Source: Nitrospira sp.
Lineage (GTDB): Bacteria; Nitrospirota; Nitrospiria; Nitrospirales; Nitrospiraceae
Assembly: GCA_016873455.1 (NCBI GenBank)
Contig: VGXE01000001.1
Location: 62,001-126,000, forward strand
Direction: 5' to 3'
Length of the DNA: 64,000 bases
A program made the translations under genes and the position numbers. This document shows, one piece after another, positions 24,642-34,784 of this stretch (position 1 is the first letter of the stretch; each line of letters starts with the position of its first letter). Below the pieces are notes generated by a model. The model had not been told where the DNA came from and made no database searches. It saw nothing but the letters and a program-made list of their open reading frames with translations.

Positions 24642-25910
24642 TTACGGAAGTTCCCGGCAGGCTTCTTTTGAACCGAGCATGCAGGCTCGGTCGAAGTCGT
24701 TTTTCGCCAGGTGTCCCTGGAGCTGAGCTCGATACAATTTGGCCCTGGTGAGGAGCACCTGCGTATCGGCCGGCTCGACTCTCAGCACGACGCTCAAGTC
24801 GTCAATTGCTCTCGCCGGCTGGTTCAGTTTCTTATAGATGTCGCTTCGGAGCAAATAGGCTGCTTTATGATCGAATACCCAGCTATCCGGTACATGCTCG
24901 CCCAGCAATTTTTGGAGCACGGCCAACGCGGGCTCCCAGCGTTTTGCCGCCGCGAGCTTATGAGCTTGCGGCGTGTAGATCGTACTCAACCGGTGACGCG
25001 CGATATCGAATAAAGGGTCCAGTACCAGTGCCTCTTCGTACGAACGAGCCGCGTCATCGTGGCGCTGTAACCATGTCTTGACGTCGCCTTGGCCGAGCAG
25101 CGCCCATGTGTTCTTCGGGTCGATGATGAGCGCCCGGTCGAAATCCATCCGAGCATTGTCGACATACTTCGAGTAGTCGCTGAGCTTGGCGTTGTTGGAG
25201 TAGGCAGTTGACGCAAGCTTCAAATAGGTTTGCCCGCGTACGACCAATGGGTCCGCATCATGCGGGTCTAAGACGGCCGCCCGCGACGCCAGCTCGATCT
25301 TCTGCTGGAAGTTCAGTGTCGCAATCGCTCGATCAACCAGCTCTTGAGCCTGCTCCTTATGCCTGGTCTGGCCGGGAGGTTCGATCGTGAGCGTGCGGAC
25401 TCCAGCCGGTGCCGCTTTTAGGCCGCGGAGTTGCGCCTTCAGCTCCGAGTTTTCCTTCTGAAGCCGCCGGAAGTTTTCGGCCATCTGCTGTTCAGAGTGC
25501 CGGCGGCGAATGGCGTCTTGCAAATGCTCAAGATTGACGACAGCCCGGATGCGTACATAAAAACTGGGCCGATCATTGTCGAAGGAGCGCCGTGATTCGA
25601 GAATCTCTGTTTTCGTCACGGCTGCTGCAATGGTGCGGATCTCCAGCGAGCTGGTTTGGACGCTTTTCCCGCCCGCGCTCTTCTCCACGTCGAGAAACGT
25701 GGATTCAAGGTACATTCCCGCTTCCTCGACCGCCTTGCGCTTAGCCCGTTGCAGAACCGTGTCCTCAGCCTGGGCCAGCGTATCGCCATCGGCCATGAAA
25801 TATTGAGCTTCGGCGACTACCGTTGTTTCCGATGCCGTGGCCTGAGTTGGGAGAGAACACAGGGCGATGAGGGAGACCGTTACCACAGCCAGCCTGTTGC
25901 GCCAACACAT
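24642..25910 (-). CDS. Secreted TPR protein with LPP20/FlgT-like N-terminal region
   Basis: The 422-residue protein has a signal peptide (MCWRNRLAVVTVSLIALCSL, cleavage near TQATA). The first domain (VVAEAQYFMADGDTLAQAED, QRAKRKAVEEAGMYLES) resembles LPP20/FlgT-type modules seen in envelope proteins. A coiled coil (about 160-190) is followed by TPR units (DPLVVRGQTYLKL, NTWALLGQGDVKTW, YLLRSDIYKKLNQPARAIDD). It probably works as a periplasmic scaffold; partners are unknown. The start at 25910 lies right at the expected transcription start of the promoter ahead of it. Confidence 0.75.
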   Translation of the reverse strand: MCWRNRLAVVTVSLIALCSLPTQATASETTVVAEAQYFMADGDTLAQAEDTVLQRAKRKAVEEAGMYLESTFLDVEKSAGGKSVQTSSLEIRTIAAAVTKTEILESRRSFDNDRPSFYVRIRAVVNLEHLQDAIRRRHSEQQMAENFRRLQKENSELKAQLRGLKAAPAGVRTLTIEPPGQTRHKEQAQELVDRAIATLNFQQKIELASRAAVLDPHDADPLVVRGQTYLKLASTAYSNNAKLSDYSKYVDNARMDFDRALIIDPKNTWALLGQGDVKTWLQRHDDAARSYEEALVLDPLFDIARHRLSTIYTPQAHKLAAAKRWEPALAVLQKLLGEHVPDSWVFDHKAAYLLRSDIYKKLNQPARAIDDLSVVLRVEPADTQVLLTRAKLYRAQLQGHLAKNDFDRACMLGSKEACRELP

Positions 25911-25916
25911 GTGATT

Positions 25917-25945
25917 ACTATACCGCGCGCTTGGCAACCGGACAA
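25917..25945 (-). promoter_or_regulatory. Promoter placed for a leaderless transcript
   Basis: On the minus strand TTGTCC (25940-25945) and TATAGT (25917-25922) are 17 bases apart. The ATG of the TPR gene begins seven bases after the -10 hexamer, exactly where RNA synthesis should start, and there is no room for a ribosome-binding site. Confidence 0.6.
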
Positions 25946-26017
25946 TGTGAGGAGCGTTTTGAGCTCGTGAGAAGGTGGGAAGGCTGGAAGTCTCTGACAG
26001 GTTTGAAGAAATTACGG

Positions 26018-26296
26018 TCAGGCAGGGCGAGGCAACACCTGTGTGAAGGGGTGCACCTCAATCCGTTCGAATACCCCATGCACCATATAGGGATCATTGT
26101 GTGCGAACTGTACCGCCTGATCGAGGGTTTCAAACTCCAGGACCAACAAGCTGCCTGTTTTATCTGTAAGGGGGCCGGCAAGGATCACGCGGCCCTGTTG
26201 ATCGAGAGGTTCCAGATTGGCTAGATGGGCGGGGCGGTGAATCTTCCGTCTTGCCTCCCCTTCGGGGCCGTCGTAGCCGATGATGACGAATTTCAT
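26018..26296 (-). CDS. YciI-like protein
   Basis: The 92-residue product is a YciI-family protein: MKFVIIGYDGPEGEARRKIH, a central HLANLEPLDQQGRVILAGPL and the C-terminal FAHNDPYMVHGVFERIEVHPF. The conserved His and Asp pocket of this dimeric alpha-beta fold is present. Members are small putative enzymes; only a few are characterised. It lies 42 bases downstream of the DUF2203 gene on the same strand. Confidence 0.88.
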   Translation of the reverse strand: MKFVIIGYDGPEGEARRKIHRPAHLANLEPLDQQGRVILAGPLTDKTGSLLVLEFETLDQAVQFAHNDPYMVHGVFERIEVHPFTQVLPRPA

Positions 26297-26338
26297 GCCG
26301 TGACGCGACTCATTCAGGTAATGGCCGACTTGAATCAG

Positions 26339-26749
26339 TTAGGTTGGGTCTTCGAGCGGGCAGCGATCCTTGTACCCGGTTGTCACTTCATGCCACCAGC
26401 GGATTTCTTTTTCGCCCAGCTTCCAACACAAATAGACGACTCGACCGTCACGGACGTGCGGGAAATCGCATAGTCCGAGATCCACATCTTTCACCACGAC
26501 CCCCAGTTCATGGATGGCATGCAGGCTGGAATTGATGTCCTGCAAGCTGGTGACGTAGTGTTTGCCGACCGCCGTCCCACCGCCTAAGAGAGCGTTGGCC
26601 GAGGCTTTGTGGACTTCGTCTCGCGTTCGAAGAAGCGTGGTCTTCCGTTGCTGGACCGTCGTCAAATGCGATTGCAATTGAGGGATCAGCTGGTTTGCCT
26701 CGAAAAGGGAAAAGACACGGCTTGGATTGCTGTCGGCATCATGCGCCAT
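26339..26749 (-). CDS. DUF2203-family protein
   Basis: The 136-residue protein matches DUF2203: FSLFEANQLIPQLQSHLTTV at the N-terminus, a helical middle part, GVVVKDVDLGLCDFPHVRDG and VYLCWKLGEKEIRWWHE. The family is widespread and of unknown function. Probably transcribed with the YciI gene. Confidence 0.85.
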   Translation of the reverse strand: MAHDADSNPSRVFSLFEANQLIPQLQSHLTTVQQRKTTLLRTRDEVHKASANALLGGGTAVGKHYVTSLQDINSSLHAIHELGVVVKDVDLGLCDFPHVRDGRVVYLCWKLGEKEIRWWHEVTTGYKDRCPLEDPT

Positions 26750-27256
26750 GGAGATGGGTGTAGCATATATTGAATTGCAGGGACAAGCACGTCATGTTTC
26801 GCAGGGAAATACCGAGAAAGATTGAGGCAGGTGAACGCCCGGTCTGTGGCGATGATAAAAGATGAGATGTCAGTTGACAACCGACAGAGGTCTGAGTATG
26901 ATCCCTTCAACATTCCAGTGTACAGGTCGTCTCTCCAAAAGAACTCAATTCCGGAACCTGTCTCGAACCACAAGCTAGCACGTGCGCGGGTATGAGAGAG
27001 TGTGTAGGCCAGCCGAAGATATTGCGTGCGCCCTATGGCCCGGTGATCTCGGAGACCACATCCTTTCTTCGTAAATAAGGCAGGCATCCTCCACAAGAAT
27101 TTATTCCATCCAAGACGTATTCATAACGCCATCTGGACCAGACACAACAATCATAAGCACGTATCGCATGGCCGGTCAGTTTGAACAAGTTGTCGTGACC
27201 CATAACCGAGCAAGGTGCTCGAGAGGAGTCGTATGTTGGCAGCAAGGGGGGAAGTG
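26750..27256 (+). other. Long non-coding leader region upstream of rho
   Basis: No frame here has a ribosome-binding site or codon pattern like the neighbours. The right two thirds form the transcribed leader of rho, about 350 bases from the promoter at 26874 to the ATG. Long leaders are common for rho, which often represses its own expression by early termination. No classical terminator hairpin with a T-run is visible. Confidence 0.6.
26874..26902 (+). promoter_or_regulatory. Sigma-70 promoter of rho
   Basis: TTGACA (26874-26879) and TATGAT (26897-26902) are separated by 17 bases. The -35 is perfect and the -10 differs at one position. Start of transcription is expected near 26909. Confidence 0.85.
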
Positions 27257-28504
27257 ATGCATCTCGCGGAATTGAAGCAGAAGTCGATTGCGGACCTCAA
27301 TGACGTGGCCCGCGAACTGAAGATCGAAGGGGCCGCCAATCTGAGGAAGCAGGAATTGATCTTTGCCATTCTGCAAGCTCAGACAGAGAAGAACGGGGTG
27401 GTCTTCGGAGAAGGCGTCCTCGAAACGCTCCCCGACGGCTTCGGTTTTCTGCGCGCGCCGGATTCGAACTATCTTCCCGGTCCCGACGACATCTATATCT
27501 CTCCGTCGCAAATCCGGCGGTTCAATCTGCGCACCGGTGATATCGTTTCGGGGCAGATCCGTCCTCCGAAAGAGAGCGAGCGGTACTTCGCGTTGCTCAA
27601 GGTGGAGAAGGTCAACTACGAAGATCCGGAAGTTGCACGGGACAAGATTCTGTTCGACAACTTGACGCCCTTGTATCCTGAAGAACGGATTAATTTGGAG
27701 TTTGATCGGGAGGAGTACTGCACACGGGTGATGGAGCTCGTCACGCCGATTGGGAAGGGCCAGCGCGGACTGATCGTGGCCGCTCCGCGCACCGGGAAGA
27801 CAATGCTGCTGCAGGCGATCGCCCGTGCCATCATCAAGAATCATAAAGAAGTGACGCTGATCGTGCTGCTCATCGATGAACGGCCGGAAGAAGTCACGGA
27901 CTGGCAACGGCAGGTCAAGGCAGAAGTCATCAGCTCCACGTTCGACGAGCCGGCGCAACGTCACGCGCAAGTCGCCGAAATGGTGCTGGAAAAGGCGAAA
28001 CGGCTCGTCGAGCACAAGAAAGACGTGGTCATTCTGCTGGACAGCATCACGCGTCTGGCGCGCGCCTACAATACGATCGCCCCGCCTAGCGGCAAGGTGC
28101 TCTCCGGCGGTCTGGACTCCAATGCGTTGCAGCGCCCGAAGCGGTTTTTCGGTGCCGCACGAAACATCGAAAACGGCGGGAGCTTAACCATCATGGCGAC
28201 GGCCTTGGTCGATACCGGCAGCCGTATGGACGATGTGATCTTTGAAGAATTCAAGGGAACCGGCAATATGGAAGTCCATCTGGACCGCCGGTTGGCCGAC
28301 AAACGCCTCTTCCCGGCGATCGATATCAGCCAGTCCGGTACGCGCAAGGAAGAATTGCTGGTGGACAAGGATCGGCTCAATAAGATGTGGATTTTGCGCA
28401 AAGTGCTGAGCCCGTTGGGGACAATGGAGGCGATGGAATTCCTGATGGACAAGATTCAGGGGAGCAAGACCAACCAGGATTTCTTGCAGTCCATGAACCG
28501 GTAA
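27257..28504 (+). CDS. rho: Transcription termination factor Rho
   Basis: The 415-residue protein has the N-terminal Rho domain ([34 protein letters not shown]), the RNA-binding cold-shock-like domain ([20 protein letters not shown]) and the ATPase domain with Walker A PRTGKT and Walker [17 protein letters not shown], plus the Q/R-loop regions. The length matches E. coli Rho (419). Earlier in-frame starts at 27215 and 27233 would add residues not seen in Rho; the ATG at 27257 has AAGGGGGG before it. Rho terminates untranslated transcripts. Confidence 0.95.
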   Translation: MHLAELKQKSIADLNDVARELKIEGAANLRKQELIFAILQAQTEKNGVVFGEGVLETLPDGFGFLRAPDSNYLPGPDDIYISPSQIRRFNLRTGDIVSGQIRPPKESERYFALLKVEKVNYEDPEVARDKILFDNLTPLYPEERINLEFDREEYCTRVMELVTPIGKGQRGLIVAAPRTGKTMLLQAIARAIIKNHKEVTLIVLLIDERPEEVTDWQRQVKAEVISSTFDEPAQRHAQVAEMVLEKAKRLVEHKKDVVILLDSITRLARAYNTIAPPSGKVLSGGLDSNALQRPKRFFGAARNIENGGSLTIMATALVDTGSRMDDVIFEEFKGTGNMEVHLDRRLADKRLFPAIDISQSGTRKEELLVDKDRLNKMWILRKVLSPLGTMEAMEFLMDKIQGSKTNQDFLQSMNR

Positions 28505-28600
28505 AGAGTGCTTGTTTCTTCTCCCCTGCTTCGGCTACAGTACGCGGTCTTGTCAGGGGCTGCGAAATGGGGTGAACGTTCGGTAAGGAGTGATCGGATC

Positions 28601-28807
28601 ATGCAAAAGGGTATTCATCCAGTCTATCGGGAAGCCACAGTCCATTGCGCCTGTGGGAATTCGTTCAAGACGAGGACCACCATCGGTGACATTAGTGTCG
28701 ATATCTGTTCCGCCTGCCATCCGTTCTTTACCGGTACGCAGAAGATCGTCGATACCGAAGGACGGGTCGAGCGGTTCAAGAAGAAATACGCGAAGAAGGG
28801 CCAGTAG
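28601..28807 (+). CDS. rpmE: 50S ribosomal protein L31, zinc-binding form
   Basis: The 68-residue protein starts [20 protein letters not shown] and has four zinc-binding cysteines (CAC near residue 16 and CSAC near residue 37), the C+ form of L31. It ends with the basic tail [20 protein letters not shown] lies upstream of the ATG. The rho-rpmE order is common in bacteria. A terminator follows it. Confidence 0.95.
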   Translation: MQKGIHPVYREATVHCACGNSFKTRTTIGDISVDICSACHPFFTGTQKIVDTEGRVERFKKKYAKKGQ

Positions 28808-28825
28808 CGATCATACGGTTAGAGC

Positions 28826-28868
28826 AAGAGACCCTGCTTCGCAACGAAGCAGGGTCTCTTTGTTTTTG
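28826..28868 (+). terminator. Rho-independent terminator after rpmE
   Basis: A 16-bp stem, AAGAGACCCTGCTTCG paired with CGAAGCAGGGTCTCTT, closes on a short loop and is followed by TGTTTTTG. It separates rho-rpmE from prfA. Confidence 0.92.
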
Positions 28869-28910
28869 TAGACGGGTTGAGCCGAGGTACGAGGCAAGTG
28901 GAGAGAGAAC

Positions 28911-29993
28911 ATGGAGGCGGCGTTAGTTAAGAAGTGGGAATCCGTCGTATCACGGTTTCATGAGTTGACCGATCAACTCATGGATCCGTCCGTCATCAGC
29001 CAACCGGCCCAACTGCGCAAGCTCAGCAAGGAACGGACCGAGCTTGAACCGGCGGTCGAACTGCTGGGGACCTATCACGACTTGGCCAAACAATTGGAAG
29101 AGGCCGCGCAGATTCTTGCGGACCCGACGGCCGGGCACGAGTTACACCGAATGGCGATAGAGGAAACCGCGGCGTTAGAGCGTCAGAGAGGCGAACTGGA
29201 GGCACAGGCAAAAGAGTTCCTCATTCCCAAAGACCCGAAGGACGAAAAAAGTCTGGTGTTGGAAATCCGGGCGGGTACCGGCGGCGAAGAGGCGGCGCTC
29301 TTTGCGGGGGAGCTGTTTCGTCTCTACACCAGGTTTGCGGAACACAAAGGGTTGAAGGTCGATACGGTCGAAGCGTCGGAAACCGGCATCGGTGGGTATA
29401 AGAATATCGTGGCATTGGTTGAAGGGAAGGGGGCGTACGGCTACTTCAAGTTCGAGGCCGGAGTGCATCGTGTTCAACGGGTGCCGGTGACGGAAGCATC
29501 CGGACGGATTCATACGTCGACGGTGACGGTGGCGGTGATGCCGGAAGTCGATGAGGTGGATGTCCAGATCGATCCGAAGGACCTGCGCATCGACACGTTT
29601 TGTTCGTCAGGCGCGGGTGGGCAAAGCGTGAACACCACCTACTCGGCCGTCCGGATCACCCATCTTCCCACTGGGGTCGTGGTGTCCTGCCAGGATGAGC
29701 GGTCACAGTTGAAGAACCGGACCAAGGCCATGCGGACGTTGCGGGCTCGGATCGTCGAGGCGGAGCGTGAAAAGCAAGAAGCGGAGATCGCACAGAACCG
29801 AAAATCGCAGGTCGGGACGGGCGAACGCAGCGAAAAGATCCGGACATACAATTTTCCGCAGAACCGGGTGACGGACCATCGGGTCGGTGTCACGCTGCAC
29901 AAACTCGAATTGGTCATGGAGGGCGACCTCGACGATATCGTCCAGGCGTTGAAGGAGCAACAGCAGCGGCAAGCGGAAGCCGCACCGGCATAA
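28911..29993 (+). CDS. prfA: Peptide chain release factor 1
   Basis: The 360-residue protein carries GGQ in SSGAGGQSVNTTYSAVR (peptidyl-tRNA hydrolysis) and the tripeptide anticodon PVT in RVPVTEASGRIHTS, which marks RF1 (UAA/UAG reading). The N-terminal helical domain and the C-terminal GERSEKIRTYNFPQNRVTDH are as in the family, and the length matches E. coli RF1 (360). Its neighbour prmC methylates the GGQ glutamine. GGAGAGAGAAC precedes the ATG. Confidence 0.97.
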   Translation: MEAALVKKWESVVSRFHELTDQLMDPSVISQPAQLRKLSKERTELEPAVELLGTYHDLAKQLEEAAQILADPTAGHELHRMAIEETAALERQRGELEAQAKEFLIPKDPKDEKSLVLEIRAGTGGEEAALFAGELFRLYTRFAEHKGLKVDTVEASETGIGGYKNIVALVEGKGAYGYFKFEAGVHRVQRVPVTEASGRIHTSTVTVAVMPEVDEVDVQIDPKDLRIDTFCSSGAGGQSVNTTYSAVRITHLPTGVVVSCQDERSQLKNRTKAMRTLRARIVEAEREKQEAEIAQNRKSQVGTGERSEKIRTYNFPQNRVTDHRVGVTLHKLELVMEGDLDDIVQALKEQQQRQAEAAPA

Positions 29994-30010
29994 CGGATGA
30001 CGGGATCGGC

Positions 30011-30886
30011 ATGACAACATCCAACACGATAGACGAGTTGCTTACGTGGGCCAGGCAGGTCTTGGACCGGGCCGGAGTCGAGAACGCGGCTCAGGAGTCC
30101 CGGTGGCTGGTGGGGCATGCACTGGGATTGGAATCCCACCGCCTGGCCAGCCAGGCGGGGCAATCGGTTGCGCCGGACACACGGATCCAGGCCGAATCGT
30201 TGGTGTCCAGGCGCGCGGCGCGCGAGCCATTGCAATACATTTTGGGCACGCAAGAGTTTTGCGGTCTTGAATTTCATGTGAGCCCGGCCGTGTTGATTCC
30301 CAGGCCTGAGACAGAAATCTTGTTGCGCGAGGCGCTCAGGGCCGTCGATCTGAAGAAGGACTCCGTGTTGGTCGACGTGGGAACCGGCTCAGGCTGTGTG
30401 GCCCTGACCTTGGCGACAATTCTCACGCGGACGCGGATTCTCGCCGTGGATCGCTCGCCGGAGGCGCTGGCAGTGGCGAAGGCCAATGCGGAACGCCTGA
30501 CGGTCGCAGACCGGATCGAATTCATCGAGGGTGATCTGCTGTCCCCGTTGCGGGACCGGGGATTCACGGGGCAGGTGGACGTCATTGTCTCCAACCCCCC
30601 GTACATCGCCGAGTCGGATTGGGCCGGCTTACAGCCGGAAGTCCGTGACTTCGAACCCCGGTCGGCGTTGGTCAGCGGGCCGAAGGGCACCGAGTTCCAT
30701 GAGCGGCTGCTCCGTGAGTCCAAGGAGTATCTGATGCTCGGCGGATCGCTGGTGATGGAAATCGGCCAGGGACAACGGCCCGCTGTCCAGGAGATAGCCA
30801 AGCAGCTTGGGGGGTACACGCCGATCGAGATTGCCAAAGACGGCGCCGACATCGAACGCATCGTGATCTTTCGGCGGTTGAACTAG
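30011..30886 (+). CDS. prmC: Release factor glutamine methyltransferase
   Basis: The 291-residue enzyme has the helical N-terminal domain, the SAM-binding motif DVGTGSGCVALTLA and the catalytic NPPYI, which holds the glutamine side chain. LIPRPETEILLREAL is the conserved PRPETE region. It methylates the Gln of GGQ in RF1/RF2. It follows prfA by 17 bases, the usual arrangement. The stop lies three bases before murA. Confidence 0.95.
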   Translation: MTTSNTIDELLTWARQVLDRAGVENAAQESRWLVGHALGLESHRLASQAGQSVAPDTRIQAESLVSRRAAREPLQYILGTQEFCGLEFHVSPAVLIPRPETEILLREALRAVDLKKDSVLVDVGTGSGCVALTLATILTRTRILAVDRSPEALAVAKANAERLTVADRIEFIEGDLLSPLRDRGFTGQVDVIVSNPPYIAESDWAGLQPEVRDFEPRSALVSGPKGTEFHERLLRESKEYLMLGGSLVMEIGQGQRPAVQEIAKQLGGYTPIEIAKDGADIERIVIFRRLN

Positions 30887-30889
30887 GGT

Positions 30890-32158
30890 ATGGATACGAT
30901 CGTCATCACAGGCGGCAATCGCTTGCACGGAGAAGTGCGGATCAGCGGGGCCAAGAACGCCGCGTTGCCGATCTTGGCCTCGACGATCCTGGGCGGCGGC
31001 GAATGTGTGATTACCAACGTTCCGCGTGTGGTCGATGTCCTGACCATGGGGAAGCTCTTGAGTATCTTCGGGGCGAAGGTTTCTCATGAGGGGAACCGGG
31101 CGGTCATCAAAGCGGACGTGATCGACTCTACCGAAGCTCCCTATGATTTGGTCAAAACCATGCGGGCGTCTGTGTTAGCGCTGGGGCCGCTGGTTGCCCG
31201 GTGGGGGAAGGCCAAGGTGTCACTCCCTGGCGGTTGTGCGATCGGGTCTCGTCCGGTCAACCTTCATCTCGCCGGCCTGGCGAAATTAGGAGCTGACATT
31301 TCCCTCGAGCACGGGTATATCACGGCCACGGCCAAGCGGTTGAGAGGCGCGCGCATCTACTGTGACACGCCGACGGTCACGGGAACGGAAAACTTGATGA
31401 TGGCGGCGTCATTGGCCGAAGGGACCACGGTGCTGGAGAATGCAGCAAAAGAGCCTGAAATTAATGACTTGGCTGAGTTCCTGATCAAGCGTGGTGCGCG
31501 GATTGATGGGGCCGGGACGGACGTGATCACGATCGAAGGGGTCCGGGAGCTCCAAGGCGGGGATCATGAGGTTATCCCCGACCGGATCGAAGCCGGTACG
31601 TATCTGGCGGCTGGAGCGATCACAGGAGGCGATGTCACGATTACCCATTGCCGGCCAGTCCACCTTGAAGCCATGCTCATGAAGTTGAGAGAAGCGGGAG
31701 CTGAGATTCAGACAGAGAAAGACCGCGTTCATATCAGGACATCGGAGAGGTTAAAGGGCACCGATCTGAAGACCTTGCCCTATCCGGGATTTCCGACTGA
31801 CATGCAGGCGCAAATGGTGGCGTTGATGACGGTGGCTGACGGTACCAGCGTGGTGACCGAAACAGTGTTCGAGAGTCGGTTTATGCATGTCGAGGAATTG
31901 CGGCGGATGGGGGCCTCCATCCGGGTCGAAGGCAATCGGCTGGTTGTGACCGGACGGCCAAGCTTGACGGGGGCGCCGGTCATGGCGTCGGACCTTCGAG
32001 CGAGCGCCGGGCTGATTCTCGCCGGTCTGGCAGCCGACGGCGTGACGGAGGTGCAACGGGTGTATCACCTCGATCGGGGATATGAGCGGATTGAAGAAAA
32101 ATTGCAGGCATTGGGGGCTACCATCGAACGCCGGAAATCAGCCGGGGTCGTCCATTAA
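30890..32158 (+). CDS. murA: UDP-N-acetylglucosamine 1-carboxyvinyltransferase
   Basis: The 422-residue EPSP-synthase-fold protein starts [20 protein letters not shown], the [18 protein letters not shown] region. The catalytic Cys116 is in [14 protein letters not shown], the residue alkylated by fosfomycin. It carries out the first committed step of peptidoglycan synthesis in the cytoplasm. [18 protein letters not shown] is another signature. The gene follows prmC by three bases and precedes hisG by nine. Confidence 0.97.
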   Translation: MDTIVITGGNRLHGEVRISGAKNAALPILASTILGGGECVITNVPRVVDVLTMGKLLSIFGAKVSHEGNRAVIKADVIDSTEAPYDLVKTMRASVLALGPLVARWGKAKVSLPGGCAIGSRPVNLHLAGLAKLGADISLEHGYITATAKRLRGARIYCDTPTVTGTENLMMAASLAEGTTVLENAAKEPEINDLAEFLIKRGARIDGAGTDVITIEGVRELQGGDHEVIPDRIEAGTYLAAGAITGGDVTITHCRPVHLEAMLMKLREAGAEIQTEKDRVHIRTSERLKGTDLKTLPYPGFPTDMQAQMVALMTVADGTSVVTETVFESRFMHVEELRRMGASIRVEGNRLVVTGRPSLTGAPVMASDLRASAGLILAGLAADGVTEVQRVYHLDRGYERIEEKLQALGATIERRKSAGVVH

Positions 32159-32167
32159 GACGTGCAC

Positions 32168-32866
32168 ATGCTGACCATTGCGCTCTCCAAGGGGAAATTG
32201 ATTGAATCCGCGCTGGAGTTATTCCGGCGGGCCGGGTACGACGTGGCCGGGTTGTCGGGGGAAAGCCGGCGTCTCGTGTTTGCGTGTCCGGACATCGGGA
32301 TGACGTTCTTGATCGTCCGGCCCAGCGATGTGCCCACCTACGTGGAATATGGGGGTGCGGACGCCGGCATTGTGGGTAAAGACGTGCTCATGGAACAAGA
32401 CAGCGACGTGTATGAGCCATTGGATTTGGGGTTCGGAGCGTGTAGAATCTCGGTCGCCGCGCTCATGGGAGAAGGGCTGCGCGATCGGCTGTCGTCCAAA
32501 ATCCGCATCGCCACGAAATATCCCAAGATCACCGAGCGGTTTTTCAATGAACGGGGCATCCCGGTCGAGATCATCAAGCTCTACGGCTCGATTGAGTTGG
32601 CCCCTGTCGTGGGATTGGCCGATCGTATCGTTGATCTGGTCGAAACCGGCAGCACGCTCAAGGCCCATGATCTTGCTGAAGTGGAAGTGATCGCCCATTC
32701 GACGGCGCGCTTCATCGTCAATCGGGCGAGTCTCCGACTGAAACATGAACCGCTCGTGGAGTTGATCCGCAGACTCCGAGCGGCGCTGGAGCCCCGAGCC
32801 TCGATGCTCGGAAAGGGTCGCCCCTCGACCGCCCGCAGGGGCAAGAAAAAGGCGGCGCGCGCATGA
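32168..32866 (+). CDS. hisG: ATP phosphoribosyltransferase, short (HisZ-dependent) form
   Basis: The product of about 232 residues opens MLTIALSKGKLIESALELFR and has the PRPP loop in DLVETGSTLKAHDL. It lacks the C-terminal regulatory domain of the 299-residue E. coli type, so it is the short form that needs the HisZ subunit for activity and feedback control. No hisZ is present in the window. An unusual basic tail ([18 protein letters not shown]) ends the protein. A GTG two codons upstream (32162) is an alternative start; neither has a clear ribosome-binding site. Its stop overlaps hisD (ATGA). Confidence 0.92.
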   Translation: MLTIALSKGKLIESALELFRRAGYDVAGLSGESRRLVFACPDIGMTFLIVRPSDVPTYVEYGGADAGIVGKDVLMEQDSDVYEPLDLGFGACRISVAALMGEGLRDRLSSKIRIATKYPKITERFFNERGIPVEIIKLYGSIELAPVVGLADRIVDLVETGSTLKAHDLAEVEVIAHSTARFIVNRASLRLKHEPLVELIRRLRAALEPRASMLGKGRPSTARRGKKKAARA

Positions 32867-34146
32867 AAATCGTCACCCAGGCAGATCGCAGTTTCCTCCC
32901 TAGCCTCAAGAAGGCCGTGATCCGAGGCCAAACGGCCGGCGCCGCAGTAGAAAAAACCGTTCGCACCATTCTGCAGGCTGTGGAGCGCGGCGGCGACAAA
33001 GCGGTGTTGCGGTACACCAAGCAGTTTGACAAGGTGGCATTGAAAGCCGACGTCTTGCGTGTGACGCCGGAAGAAATCAAGAACGCCTACTTTCACATCC
33101 GTAAAGATGAGGGCGATGCGCTCAGGCTTGCCGCGCAACGGATTATCGCCTTTCACGAACGTCAGCGGACCAAGACCTGGATGTATCAGGATGGCGACGT
33201 GACGTTAGGGCAGGCTGTGGCGCCCCTCGACGCGGTCGGTGTGTATGTGCCGGGTGGAAAGGCCGTGTACCCCTCGACAGTCTTGATGTGCGCGGTTCCG
33301 GCCAAAGTCGCGGGGGTGGAACGAGTCGTGATGGTGACCCCGCCGCAGAAAGGCCCCATTAATCCGTATCTGCTGGTTGCGGCCGATATCGCCGGCGTCA
33401 CGGAAATTTATCGCGCCGGTGGCGTGCAAGCTGTTGCGGCGCTGGCCTATGGGACGAAGACCATCGCCAAGGTCGACAAGATCCTCGGCCCGGGCAATAT
33501 CTATGTGGCGACCGCCAAGCGGTTGCTCTATGGGATTGTTGGGATCGATATGATCGCCGGGCCCAGCGAGTTGTTGGTCGTGGCCGACGAACATGCCAAC
33601 CCTGCTCATGTCGCTGCCGATCTCCTCTGTGAAGCCGAGCACGACGAGGATGCACAGGTCTTTTTGGTGACGACTTCGGAACGATTGGCGAAAGACGTCT
33701 CGAAGTTGATTGAGCAGCAGCTGAAAGGGCTCCAGCGCGAGAAAATCGCCTCGAAGGCCATTGCTCGCCATGCCGTCGCGTTCGTCGTGGGAACGATCGA
33801 TGAAGCGATTGACGTGGCCAATCAGATCGCCGCCGAGCATTTGACCCTCTCGGTCGATAATCCGTTCGATTATCTGGAGCAGATCCGGCACGCAGGCGCG
33901 CTGTTTTTGGGTCGCTACACGCCGCCGTCCGTTGCCGATTACATTGCCGGGCCCAATCACGTCTTGCCGACCGGAGGCAGCGCGCGGTTCTTCTCCCCAC
34001 TGTCGGTCAACGACTATGTGAAGGTCAGCAACATCGTTCATTACACCAAGCACGAGCTCGCGAAGGTCAAAGACCCGCTCGTCAGACTCGCGCATATCGA
34101 AGGGTTCGACGCACATGCGAAGTCGGCCCAGAGCAGGTTCTCATGA
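32863..34146 (+). CDS. hisD: Histidinol dehydrogenase
   Basis: The 427-residue enzyme has the NAD-binding stretch [20 protein letters not shown] and the zinc and catalytic region [23 protein letters not shown] (in parts [15 protein letters not shown] and EAEHDEDAQ). The C-terminal [20 protein letters not shown] is the family signature. It oxidises L-histidinol to L-histidine in two steps. The start overlaps the hisG stop and the stop overlaps the hisB start. Confidence 0.96.
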   Translation: MKIVTQADRSFLPSLKKAVIRGQTAGAAVEKTVRTILQAVERGGDKAVLRYTKQFDKVALKADVLRVTPEEIKNAYFHIRKDEGDALRLAAQRIIAFHERQRTKTWMYQDGDVTLGQAVAPLDAVGVYVPGGKAVYPSTVLMCAVPAKVAGVERVVMVTPPQKGPINPYLLVAADIAGVTEIYRAGGVQAVAALAYGTKTIAKVDKILGPGNIYVATAKRLLYGIVGIDMIAGPSELLVVADEHANPAHVAADLLCEAEHDEDAQVFLVTTSERLAKDVSKLIEQQLKGLQREKIASKAIARHAVAFVVGTIDEAIDVANQIAAEHLTLSVDNPFDYLEQIRHAGALFLGRYTPPSVADYIAGPNHVLPTGGSARFFSPLSVNDYVKVSNIVHYTKHELAKVKDPLVRLAHIEGFDAHAKSAQSRFS

Positions 34147-34751
34147 AAAAGAACGGGATTCCGGCACGCCAGGCGGCGATCCACCGTGCGACCAAAGAGA
34201 CGGACATTTCCGTCGAATGGGCCCTCGATGGCCGCGGCCACAGCAAGATCGACACGGGCATTCGCTTCTTTGATCACATGCTGGAACTGCTGGCCAAGCA
34301 CGGCTTCTTTGATTTGACCGTCCAGGCCAAGGGCGATATTGACATCGACGAGCACCATACGGTCGAAGATGTCGGCATCGTCATGGGGAAAGCGCTGCAC
34401 CAGGCGCTGGGCGAGAAGGCGGGGATCAAGCGATTCGGGTTTGCCTCGGCTCCGCTTGATGAAACACTGGCACAGGTGACCGTCGATCTCAGCGGCCGGC
34501 CGTTCCTGGTTTACAATGTCGCCTTGCCGGATCGGAAGATCAAAGCGTTCGACCTCGGTCTGTTCGAGGATTTTTTCCAAGCCTTCGTCACCCATGGCGG
34601 ACTCAATCTGCACGTGAATCTCATGTATGGCCGCAATCCCCACCACATCATGGAAGCCATCTTCAAGGCCTTGGCCAAAGCGCTCGATCAGGCGACGCTG
34701 CCGGAAGAGCGGCTGGCAGGCAAGGTCCTCTCCACGAAGGGGATGCTCTAG
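34143..34751 (+). CDS. hisB: Imidazoleglycerol-phosphate dehydratase
   Basis: The 202-residue monofunctional enzyme has the Mn-binding motifs [19 protein letters not shown] and [16 protein letters not shown] near residues 38 and 62, with the repeat copies [20 protein letters not shown] near the C-terminus. It lacks the phosphatase domain fused in E. coli HisB. Its ATG overlaps the hisD stop. A terminator hairpin follows, so it closes the hisG-D-B unit. Confidence 0.96.
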   Translation: MKKNGIPARQAAIHRATKETDISVEWALDGRGHSKIDTGIRFFDHMLELLAKHGFFDLTVQAKGDIDIDEHHTVEDVGIVMGKALHQALGEKAGIKRFGFASAPLDETLAQVTVDLSGRPFLVYNVALPDRKIKAFDLGLFEDFFQAFVTHGGLNLHVNLMYGRNPHHIMEAIFKALAKALDQATLPEERLAGKVLSTKGML

Positions 34752-34784
34752 GTTTCGTATCGTAGGTTTGGTGAATGTGCCGGT

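Noticed and set aside
26686-27096. Minus-strand frame upstream of rho
   Set aside because: No ribosome-binding site, and atypical composition; the region is better explained as the rho leader on the other strand.
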